In this document: one piece after another, positions 1 through 8,934 of the stretch | Layout of the letters: each line of letters opens with the position of its first letter | Numbering within the stretch: the first letter of the stretch is position 1 | Notes under the pieces: generated by a model | Told to the model about the DNA's origin: nothing | The model's database searches: none | Seen by the model: the letters and a program-made list of their open reading frames with translations, nothing else | Made by a program: the position numbers and the translations under genes | NCBI GenBank assembly: GCA_024195585.1 | Contig: SWBL01000169.1 | Span: forward strand, 1-64,000 | Origin: Aureobasidium sp. EXF-3400 | Taxonomy: Eukaryota > Ascomycota > Dothideomycetes > Dothideales > Saccotheciaceae | Direction: 5' to 3' | DNA length: 64,000 nt

Positions 1-71
1 GCCTAACAGCGTCCTTGAAAACTCTAAGTCTATGTTGCGAGTGGTCCCGGGTTCGATTCCCGGCGAGACCC
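1..71 (+). tRNA. 3' part of a tRNA cut by the window edge
   Basis: A canonical T arm is visible: stem CCGGG (47-51), loop TTCGATT (52-58), stem CCCGG (59-63). It is followed by a 7-nt acceptor strand CGAGACC (64-70), discriminator C at 71, and a pol III terminator (TTTT at 75-78). A 5-nt variable loop and a putative 3' anticodon stem (GCGAG, 37-41) precede it. The 5' half lies outside the window, or behind an intron if bases 1-35 are intronic, so the amino-acid identity cannot be assigned. Confidence 0.75.
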
Positions 72-741
72 TTCTTTTGCATGTGGTATGCATGTCAGGG
101 GTGTTGTTTTTGGTATAGGGAGGTAGAGGGATGAGGATGGTGAAGTTTTGGGAACTTTGGTGAGTTTGGACACGACGCTTGAGACCATAGGTAAAGACCC
201 TGTCTTTTGCCTTTCTTTTGTCCGACAAAGCAGTCACCACACGGAGAAACAAGGCCTCAACGAGTTTTGTTGACTCTCTCACATTTTCACAAAAATTTGT
301 TCCGCATTCTCTTTGCCAAGCTTCGACTTCGTGCATCGCACGTGCCTTTCGACTGCTCTTCTCCGCAAAATCTCAAGCCACCCGCACTTCCCGTTGGCAT
401 CAATAATCTTCTCATCCTCGGTCCTTTGTCATCATTAGACAAAATACAAAAAGCGACAGACGGCGTTATATATAGATCAGCAACGGTCAACGTACAGCAA
501 GGCGAGAAGAAACTTATGTGTCTCCTCGCACCTGGGGGACAATGATTGCTCAGCCTACGATATTTCGAAATGCGAGCACTAAGATGCGTGTGCACAAGCT
601 AAGTACGCAAGATTCACGCGGGAATTTCTCTAAAGAGTTCGCTGCTGCTTAAGAGGGGATCGATTATCTCCCGCTACTCGGACATGTCTACTCCTGCTTT
701 CACGATCTCTAAGAGTCTCAAAGTGCAGATTCTCTGTCACC
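72..741. other. Intergenic stretch, no supported gene
   Basis: Short frames of about 60-110 codons exist on both strands but overlap each other and show no recognisable domain. The CACC context at 738-741 immediately precedes the ATG of the frame described next. Confidence 0.5.
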
Positions 742-1329
742 ATGTTCTTCCATCATCACTTTCATTTTGTCCCCAAGTCAATTTACGCTTGCTCACTGAT
801 TGTGAGATACGCTGAGGATGTGTGCCAATGTGAGCACAGTGAGAAGCTGAGTGGTTGTAGACGGATTCTCGGATTAGAGTCAGGGCCGCAAGGATTCAAT
901 CTAAGGCATTGAGATACTTTAACGAATGACTCTGGACACTCATCACTCTCTGACTACTCCAACATCCTCTAAAGTGCGCCCAGTGATCCTTTGCGAGAAC
1001 TTCCTGTCGACGATCACAACTCCTCACAGTCATAGTCATTCAAACTTGAGCTATTCGACATACGGTTTCCTGACGATAACGAGTCAACTCAGACGAAGAC
1101 GCACGATCAGACACACTACGCACTTGAGGTGGCTACTTTCCACGCGGTTCTTCAAAGGTTCTTCCGCAAGCCAAATGTTCGGCTCCACCATATCCGCTTG
1201 AGACTGGTCGAGACTTGTATCCAGATCGCTGTGAGTCCATCTCCCACTTTCTCAAGTGTGTTGCTGCAGTGGGCATCAACCTGGTCAACCACCGCGCAGA
1301 AACAAAGATGTCATCACTTCTTCAGATGA
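742..1329 (+). pseudogene. Possible decayed coding frame with three internal stops
   Basis: From an ATG in good context (CACCATG at 742) one frame runs 195 codons to a TGA at 1327. It is interrupted only by TGA (910), TAA (970) and TAG (1033), where roughly nine stops would be expected by chance. Each stop is one C-to-T change from CGA, CAA or CAG. The part after 1036 reads like an ordinary soluble protein (acidic and Gln/Thr-rich, then basic). An intron (GTGAGT near 1230 to CTGCAG near 1276) is possible. No family is recognised. This could be chance, a multi-exon gene I cannot assemble, or a RIP-damaged relic. Confidence 0.28.
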
Positions 1330-2610
1330 CAATTGACTGATATCTCCTCTTGCTCGTGAACTTCTGTACCCGATAGATAGGAAGAAAGACATGATTTTCC
1401 TAACTCGAGAACTATATCCCAGAAATTCGAGACCGCAGATGACAACACTTATAGTTCTTATAGGGACGTGAAGACACATCAAGACTACCGCTGTCTGTAT
1501 AAGTGGCCTCTTCTCGTGATTTCTTCCAAGTGTGTCACAGAGTCTCCGTATGGGCTGATGCGAGGCCGGAAGAGAAGCATGAAATATCTCAGAATGCATC
1601 ACGAATTCCGGCATGGATTGCATCTTGACGAGGATAATAGGTATTCCTCGTAAAGAGAAAGAATAGAAGCGTAGAGATGTCAAATTGGAGAACCCATTGA
1701 TATCCAGGAACTTGGAGTTGGGTTTTCCAACAGTCTCCGTCTCCATCTTCGCCTTCGTCCTATTCCAATTTCGAGGAGAAATCTCACCATGAGAGATTCT
1801 ATTTCTTCTCATCTATGTCAATATGTTGACCGTAGGTCGCTTTGTCCGGCAATGCGAAGAGAACTCAGGGTCCTATCTTGGCTTGACTAGAGCCAGTGGT
1901 CCTGGACGATATGAGTACATACGGAGCGGAGAGATCAAACCCAGTCCGTTGTTATATGTTGACATATCTCAATCACGACTACAACGCTCCCTTTCAGAAC
2001 AGAAGCTATCCGATACAGATGATTACGCTAGCAATAGACAATGACGGCTATAGTAAAACGCTTCTACATAACAAGAGGACATACAACGTAAACGCAGCTG
2101 TAGAATTGAAGGCAACCTCTAGAGATATAAGGAATGGGAACTTTTCGCATCAACGCCAGACATTTGTGCGGCTGTCTCGAATCTTGCAAAACAGTGTTGC
2201 ATCTCAAAACCATGTTCTCCCTCTATTTTCTCAAATTTCTACTATGAATTGCTCTCCTCCACCTTAGATATGACCAATGAGACGGCCAAATATTAGAAGA
2301 AAAAAAAAGATCACAGACATTTGTCCATCAGGCTTTACTAATGCCTGCACAGATGAAGATACAGATGATCCGAATGTATAACATCGATTGCACCGTAGGC
2401 GGGGCTCACACCCGTGAGTTCAGTAAACGGGCTCAAGCCCTGTCTCCGGCAGAACTTCTCTCGGCCAGTTTCAAATTTCAAGCCGACCCTGTCCGCCAAG
2501 CCCCTTCCCACCACCAAGAATATTTTTGCAAAATTCTAATCTTCGCCCAACATCTTTCTCAACACTACGACATAGTGCAAAAAAGAAATGAGAGCTGGAT
2601 GTATAGGAAT
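1330..2610. other. Gene-poor stretch with short coding-like frames
   Basis: Plus-strand segments at about 1468-1653, 1722-1845, 1823-2044 and 1911-2267 are each open and protein-like but lie in different frames with no convincing splice junctions between them. They may be a continuation of the decayed frame upstream. A 175-codon antisense frame (1285-1812, minus) overlaps them and shows no domain. I assign no gene. Confidence 0.4.
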
Positions 2611-2700
2611 AGCCGAAGGCGGGGCTCGAACCCGCGACCTTGAGGTTTGGAATATCGTAGTGATAAGAGCCACACGCTCTACCGATTGAGCTACCCCGGC
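2611..2700 (-). tRNA. tRNA-Lys(CTT) with a 17-nt intron
   Basis: On the minus strand the acceptor GCCGGGG pairs with CTTCGGC (two G-U pairs). The D arm is GCTC/GAGC and the T arm is GCGGG-TTCGAGC-CCCGC. The anticodon loop CTCTTA gives anticodon CTT (complement of 2665-2667). A 17-nt intron (2647-2663) sits at the canonical place, one base 3' of the anticodon, and is followed by stem CCTCA. The anticodon stem TGTGG/CCTCA carries one T-T mismatch, so function is very likely but not proved. The 5' leader is duplicated in inverted orientation about 60 bp away. Confidence 0.93.
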
Positions 2701-2788
2701 AGGTCTGATGATCAAGTTGTGTGACACAACTGGCTGCTGACATGTTCAATGGTTGACCCAGAAGGTATATGAACAGCCATATGCGCCA

Positions 2789-2843
2789 TGTCACAGCTTG
2801 ATAATCAGACCTGCTGGGGTAGCTCAATTGGTAAAGCGTGTGG
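2789..2843 (+). pseudogene. Inverted partial copy of tRNA-Lys and its 5' leader
   Basis: Bases 2813-2843 match the first 31 nt of the tRNA-Lys (2670-2700, minus) with three differences, all transitions of the C-to-T/G-to-A type. The preceding 24 nt (2789-2812) match the tRNA's own 5' leader (2701-2726) with a 2-nt gap and two substitutions. Similarity ends exactly at the end of the 5' anticodon stem, before the anticodon loop. The two arms form an inverted repeat around a spacer of about 62 nt. Confidence 0.8.
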
Positions 2844-4409
2844 TGACATTATGGATCCAGTGTTGCCGCCACAAAAAAGCTGGCGTCGTGTTGAAGACGA
2901 ATGGCGGCGACGGATGTCTTAATGCAGACCGATCGTACAAGTGTGACTCGCAACCAGATGGACGGGTCAAGGCTTGTTGAGTGGAGACGCACATCCAGAG
3001 ACATGAACATAGCAGGAAGCAAATGCTGGATGGCAGCCGACCATCAGAAGATGTGGCTGGTAGAGGATTGACTGTCAGAGTGTTGTGGAACGATGCGAGA
3101 GCTGAATTTTTCCCAAGGGTAACTCAGCTCGTCTACTCAGTACGATCTGGGCCAAGAAGAATTGAGATGCGCCAATGATGTATTCACCCTGCGACAATCA
3201 GAGTGTTGAGCATCATCTGACATGGCTGGAAGGGGAAATGTAGCCTGGAGATGTTCGGAGCCAGTGAAAGCCTTGATGAATGATTGAGAGACAGACAGGC
3301 CTGTTTTGCCTCGAGGCAAAGAGTCCGATATCCATGTGGTGAAACCAGGATGTGGGCCAAAAATGTGAGTGTCATGTTGGGAAAGTATTGACAGACCAGT
3401 ACTTGGAAGTGGGTAGCAAGCTTAACATAAAGGGTCAGCGACTCGCATCGTGATATTGTACAACTCATATTGGGCACCGCCATCATTGACGCGCCACACG
3501 ATAGCTCATGTGCTTCCCGTGCTTTCGGGATCATGTTGTGTGTGTCAATGAAAGTACACAAGCCTTGCCATGTTACTCGTAGTATGGTCCCTCAAAAGAT
3601 GAACCACCAACCTAGTGATGACTGTATAGGTTCGCGGCATGTTTGCCGCTCCGTACTAATGTAAGAAGAACATGAATCTAGAAGAAGGTTAGGAGCCAGG
3701 GAAAAAGTCGTCGGGCTGCTGAGCGCCGATTACATCAAGGTCGAATTCGAGGTCTGGAATCTCACCAGAGCATTCGGTGGTCGACAGGCGAGGTGATAAG
3801 GAGAAGGTAGGAGGCCAGGGCGCCGCTTCTATGGTCAAAGACCCGAGAAACACGGCCTCGGGCACAAGGTCGACCATCACAACTCATCATGACTTACACG
3901 TCGCTCGACGTTGCTGTGAAAAGGGGTCGAAGGTAATGAGCTTCGGAACATAGGGAACGAGAGGAAGTCGGGTCACAACCTGCAACATCAGAGGCCTTCG
4001 AGATAGGATTCCAGGTACGGGAGGAGCAAGCGGTAGCTGATGGCCTTTGTGGCCGTGTTATAATGAGTTGGTCTCTGTGCGTAGGCTCCATTGACGGCTG
4101 GTGAGAGGCAGCTCAACTAATAGGATGTGCGTCGTTGGACCGTGGCTGAGATTGACACTTTGAAGGTATGCCGTAAGTGTAGGTGATGGTGATTTTCAGA
4201 ACATGAACCGCGTCAAGAGGACTCGGGGAGTGGTGTAGGTGCCACGTTTATGTCGAAGCATTGGGACCGAAAGGGGAAGTCAACCCCACAATGACGCCAA
4301 ACACGCGCCCCTCGATCGACAGGTGGCATCAACGAGAAGCTTTTTGTTTGCGACTTTATCTGACCCAGACACTTGGAAGCCTTTCAAGCACTCAACTGAC
4401 AGCCAAACA
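2844..4409. other. Intergenic, two doubtful short minus-strand ORFs
   Basis: Nothing recognisable. Two ATG-started minus-strand frames, 3689-3880 (63 codons, acidic Pro/Asp-rich C-terminus) and 3894-4091 (65 codons), are adjacent and could be exons of a small gene. I found no splice pair that joins them in frame. Confidence 0.4.
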
Positions 4410-5342
4410 ATGGAGCATCTCGAATCCGCCCTCCGCCCGGTGCTGCAGCCCATCACCCAAAGTCTCCCTGGACCAATCCGCGACATTGGCATCTCGTTGC
4501 TCGGAAATCACTGCTACAAGACTCTCATCCACGATGTGCAACTTAGCGACGCTTCATGCTTCAAGCTGGCCATCTCCAAAGGTCTCGGTATCGGAATCAT
4601 CGGTGCCTCTGCTGTTGTCAAGATTCCTCAGCTCCTCAAGCTCTTGAACTCACAGTCAGCTACTGGATTGAGCTTCCTGGCCTACGCTCTGGAGACCAGC
4701 TCATACCTCATCTCGCTCGCCTACAGTGCTCGCATGGGCTTCCCCTTCAGCACATATGGTGAGACGGTCTTCATTGCTATTCAGAATGTCGCCATTGCAG
4801 CTTTGATCTTGCAGTACAGCGGCAAGGGTGCTGCTGCCGCTGCTTTTGTTGCTGGCCTGGCTGCCGCTGGCTACTCGCTCTTCAACCCCACCATCATCGA
4901 TATGAAGACCATGGGTCTCCTCCAAGCTGGTGCCGGTGCCCTTGGTGTGGCCAGCAAGCTGCCTCAGATCATCACTGTCTGGCAACAGGGCGGCACTGGT
5001 CAGTTGAGCGCTTTTGCTGTAAGTCTCCAACCTGCTGTCTCATTCTCGGATTAATACTGACTTTGCTGCTTCCAGGTCTTCAACTACCTCTTCGGTTCCC
5101 TCTCGCGTATCTTCACAACCCTTCAAGAAGTTGATGACAAGCTCATCCTCTACGGCTTCATTGCCGGCTTCGTTCTCAACGCCGTTCTCGCTCTCCAGAT
5201 GATTTACTACTGGAACAGCGCCCCCAGCAAAGTCAGTGCTCCTTCGCACAAGCTGAACAAGTCGGGAAGAAAAGAGGCTATCGCCATGACTACCGGTGCT
5301 GAGTCGAAAGGCAAAAGCCCTAGCACTCGCAGAAGAGGTTAG
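4410..5342 (+). CDS. MPDU1-like PQ-loop membrane protein
   Basis: Exons are 4410-5018 and 5076-5342 (291 aa), with intron GTAAGT...CAG and branch CTGAC. Two PQ-loop repeats are visible: KIPQLLKLLNSQSATGLS (PQ at about 73) and KLPQIITVWQQGGTGQLS (PQ at about 185). They sit in a multi-helix membrane protein with a short cytosolic Lys/Ser-rich tail. This arrangement and length match mannose-P-dolichol utilization defect 1 (SL15/MPDU1). Family knowledge says these ER proteins are needed for use of dolichol-phosphate-linked mannose and glucose in N-glycan, O-mannose and GPI synthesis. The start ATG sits where homology-like sequence begins. An in-frame extension to 4239 has no ATG and is not used. 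Confidence 0.9.
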
Positions 5343-6327
5343 ATCAAGATAACCATTGTATACAAAATACCTTTTTCTCTCCCCTCATGTGCAAAAAGCC
5401 TGCCACAGGTGTGTTTCTAGATAGGACGGATTTGGGAAGAGCTGGATTGAACAACCCTTTCCGACCAAGACGATAACACGTCTCCATGTCTTGCTTTATC
5501 GCTCTGTATAATCGGAGAAAGGAGGGTGGGTGCGGCGAATTATATCATGTCGCTTTACGCGTGCGCTATTTCTTTGAGCAGCTCTTACGGGGTTGGACTG
5601 TACATATCTTCCTGCATGGCTATCTTAGTAGTCTCTGACGGTCGGACATACTTGGCCCTGAGGTTTCTCGTTCGTGAATTATCTTTGTCGGTACTTCGTC
5701 AGTACTTTATTCTTGTTGTTTGTCAGTTTTTGTCGAGAGGGTGGATACGGCAGATACGGTATATCCGGCCAATATGGTGGATGCAACCTGAGCACATAGT
5801 ACATACATCAGGTCGCATCAGCAAGCTTTCTGTCCTTCTCCGGCTTCAACTGCAGTGTGGTGATCATATACTTGTTCTTTGAACCTACGTTAGCAGTTTT
5901 GGTGTCATGCCTCCTTATTCGTGTTTGGTTCAATAACTTGGACTCTGCATCGGGAGTTTGTCAGTGGTCTTCCAATCTTCAACCCGGGTCATCATTGTGA
6001 TGCCAGAAACAGAGCCAGAACATCGACCAAACTGTGAGACTTAGTACTGTACATATAGATACACTCTGGCGGCCTTCTGAGACATGTTTCCATGTCTCCA
6101 GACTACGAGATGAAGAAGATATCGCCGTCGCTCTGCTTGAGTCCGGGTCATACCAGCGACGACTACGGACCGAAGTCTGACCGAGAACGAGTCCGTGCGC
6201 AACACGCCGGCCGAACTGACTCCATGTCGCCGATCTCTGCTTGCAATCATCTTCGTGCAACAACAACATCATGTCTTTCGATGCGCTCAACTTGACAACG
6301 AAGTGTAGCTGAAGCTACTTCCTCAGC
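5343..6327. other. 3' flank and intergenic region
   Basis: 3' untranslated flank of the MPDU1-like gene followed by sequence with only short overlapping frames on both strands. A Pro/Gly-coding GGTCCTGGTCCTGG-type repeat near 6355-6380 belongs to the relic frame described next. No gene is supported. Confidence 0.5.
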
Positions 6328-6720
6328 TCAGTGCTGCTGATGTCTTGATACTGGTTCTGGTCCCGGTCCTGGTCCTGGAATGCGCCTGGTCTTGTCAACA
6401 ATCACCAGCGCTCTATGTTCTCGTCCTCTTCGCACAATGTCTTGCAGAAGTGCACGACTCTTAGGATCCTGGAAAAGCTACAAGGAGAGTCGACAGTCTG
6501 TTGAATCCGGAGCTGGATAGATCATGCCAGTATGATATGTCTTGGATGTGCGATCATCAACTCCATGAACCATGCCACGAATGGTGAAGTGGATAATCCT
6601 GGATCCAGAGAGAGAGCCTTGGTCTTGCACCTGCCCTTGAAGCCAGAGATGTGGAGCCTTGGGAGTGCATCTAGCTCTGGAGTCTGGTGCCTGGCGAGAT
6701 AGACGCCTTGGTGCAGGCAT
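6328..6720 (-). pseudogene. Possible coding relic interrupted by one TAG
   Basis: From an ATG at 6720 the minus strand stays open to a TGA at 6328-6330 except for one TAG (6478-6480). That is 130 codons with a single internal stop. The part after the TAG (QDPKSRALLQDIVRRGREH and a GPGPGPEP tail) and the part before it (GSRIIHFTIRGMVHGVDD) both look protein-like. CAG-to-TAG is a single C-to-T change. No family is recognised, and an overlapping minus-strand frame (6522-6869) adds ambiguity. An unannotated intron across the TAG is an alternative. Confidence 0.25.
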
Positions 6721-7049
6721 CCATCTATGCTGTTGGTCAAAAGGCAATCAACTTGAGAGCCCCCCTGGAACCAGAGAGACAAGTCGCGGCGGTGTATCCA
6801 GACGCTTTCGAGGAACCTTGACAGGCATGGGGGTGCTGTATGTGTAATGATCTCTTCTTTGGCCTGCAAAGGAGCAAATTCTTGGAGTGCAGCCTGCGAA
6901 GCGTTGGACCCTTCAGTGCGGTGAAAGTGGACTCAAGACTTGGCTACCTCGGAGACCGCGCTTCCATAACAGCGCAAGTCAATCTATCCCTTCTCAAGAC
7001 CAGCGTCGCTCATCCACAAACCTTCTCGCCCGCCATCAAATCAAGCACC

Positions 7050-7672
7050 ATGGCAGCCCCCCTTCTCTTCGCCTGCCAGCGCCAGCAATGCCCCTACGGG
7101 ACCAATGTGCGTGAGCACATGAAATCGCATATCATGAACGAGCACCAGGTCAAGCCTTGGGAGTGTGCCGAAGCCGGCTGCGGCGTGGCCTACGCCAGGG
7201 CGTAAGACATCCCTTCATACATATCATAAATGAGTATACGCTAATCTCTTCCAGGGACCTCCTCCGCAAGCATACGCGCAAGGCCCATGGCCGCGCCGCC
7301 TCTGCTGCCGAGCAGGCAGGTAATCCTGCCACCAAGGCCGCAGTCAAGGCCGAGGTCAACCGCGCCGCTCGTGCCCCTGCTCCTCCTCCTCCACCACCAC
7401 CACCACCACCTCCTCCTGCCCCTGTCGTCGCCCTTCCTGCCGCCGCCCCTCTTGCCGCCGCCCCTCTTGCCGCCGCCCCTCTTGCCGCCGCCCCTCTTGC
7501 CGCCGCCCCTCTTGCCGCCGCCCCTCCTGCCGCCGTCCCTCCTGCCGCCGCCGCCGCCACCACCACCACCACCCAGGCCCCAACCCTGGACGCATTGGAG
7601 CGCCCGGGTTACTTCTTCTACCATGGGCTCCTCTACGGCACCGGGCCCGACATCCCCGGTGGCCGTAGATAG
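7050..7672 (+). CDS. Small two-finger C2H2 protein with Ala/Pro-rich repeat
   Basis: Exons are 7050-7201 and 7255-7672 (189 aa). The GTAAGA...CAG intron splits an Ala codon and restores the second zinc finger. Both fingers have identical spacing C-X4-C-X12-H-X4-H: C9, C14, H27, H32 and C39, C44, H57, H62. A poly-Pro run and an Ala/Pro repeat (about eight 5-residue units, LAAAP type) follow, then a short Thr run and an aromatic/Gly tail. The fingers lack the usual 3-residue H-X3-H spacing, so nucleic-acid binding is inferred. The exact protein length probably varies with the minisatellite. Confidence 0.72.
7436..7555 (+). repeat. 15-bp GC-rich coding minisatellite
   Basis: About eight head-to-tail copies of a 15-mer. 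The core CTTGCCGCCGCCCCT is exact in the five copies at 7451-7525, with variant copies on both sides. The unit is a multiple of three, so it adds LAAAP units to the C2H2 protein. Every plus and minus frame is open across it, which produces several long shadow ORFs. Confidence 0.95.
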
Positions 7673-7793
7673 ATGCCACCAACAGACCGTGCATGGAGAC
7701 CGGTGGAGGAGAGATGAAGTTACGATTGTACGAGTATGGAAATGAAAATGTACACCACCCCTCACGATCCTGGCTACCAACGTGCATTGATTT

Positions 7794-8151
7794 ACGTGAC
7801 TCCTGATCCTGTCGAATTGCTTGTATGACCAGCTTTCAAAATGCACAGTACTTTGTAGATTCAGGCTCTGTCCAGTGAGAGCCAGAATTTCCTTCAAGCT
7901 CAATGGATGATACCTTGTTCTAGAAAGTATTCTGCATTTCGATAACAAGCGTGATCAACTTGAGGTGAAGTCGAGAGATCCACGTGACTGCTGATGCCTG
8001 CGAACTGCTTGTAAAACCAGCTGTCGTGATGCGTAGTATTTTGTAGATTAAGGCCTTGTCCAGTGAGAACCAGAAAATTCCTCGCTCTCAATGGACGACA
8101 CCTTCTTGTAGTAACCATTCTGCATTTCAATATCAAGCGCGACCAAGATCA
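7794..8151. repeat. Diverged direct tandem repeat, unit about 187 bp
   Basis: Sequence starting at the ACGTGACT at about 7794 recurs at about 7981 and aligns nearly without gaps for about 165 bp at roughly 80% identity by eye. Shared blocks include GTCCAGTGAGA, CTCAATGGA and ATTCTGCATTTC. The same minus-strand frame is open through both copies. It lies in the downstream flank of the C2H2 gene. Identity and origin are unknown, and I saw no third copy in the window. Confidence 0.8.
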
Positions 8152-8934
8152 GATGGAGTTGAGAGGAACACAACGGCCTTGTTCCTTAATTTTCCCATGC
8201 AGCCAAGCTTTCAACTATCTTGGTCGTATGCAGATCTCGGGTCTGTTTGTAGCCAATGAAAATATTGATTGCAATCAGAACCCGATCGCAATTCCGGGTA
8301 TGCCTTTGTCTTTGATACAGATGAGAGCAAGCGAATGGACAGCGGACGGAAGTCAGAGATCCAGAGTGAAACAGGAGGCCAGGCGACGTCATTTTTGACA
8401 TGGCTTGACAAGCGGGAAAGAAATTCTCAACGCTGTTCGGCTTCGGATCGTATGCAGGCCAGGGCACGATCAGTGACACAGGGACAAAGAAAGTCTACTG
8501 TACCTGTATTGAACATTTCTTGTTTCCGGTATAATTCTGATCACTTGTGTAGCATCTGGCCAGTAGCGACGTCCCACGGATTCTTGACTAGATGCATATG
8601 GTCCTTAGGGCAATAGTGGACAGCAAATATCTGCGCCCAGGCGGCGCCATGGCCATGTATTACGACGACTTTGTCGGCGAAACAAGGTCTTTTTGCTATC
8701 AAGCGCGTGCTTGGCTTTGCGGTATCCAAGCGATTCAAGCGATTCATGGAAGGCAGTGGCCACTATGGTAAGCCCTTCCTCAGCCCTGTCACGTCAGTGG
8801 TTGAGCCGGTCCTCAGGCAGGTCCGATGCACGGCTTGGTGTCTTTCCATCGAGATGTCTATCTCTGTCCTGTTTCCTGTCGTTCGCTGCCTCGCGCAGAC
8901 CTCGCAAAGAAGCAGATTGGGCTGAGGCGGCATC
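8152..8934. other. Upstream region of the DUF3405 gene with a 40-codon uORF
   Basis: No independent gene is supported. An ATG in strong context (GGCGCCATGG, ATG at 8649) opens a 40-codon frame ending at TAA 8769-8771. Its end overlaps a good donor (GTAAGC, 8768), so it could be a uORF or a 5' leader exon of the DUF3405 gene that starts at 8935. Confidence 0.4.

Noticed and set aside
7241..7948. 235-codon minus-strand ORF with poly-Gly
   Set aside because: Created by the minisatellite, which is open in all six frames. The plus strand has spliced zinc fingers. The downstream part overlaps the tandem repeat and is reported separately.
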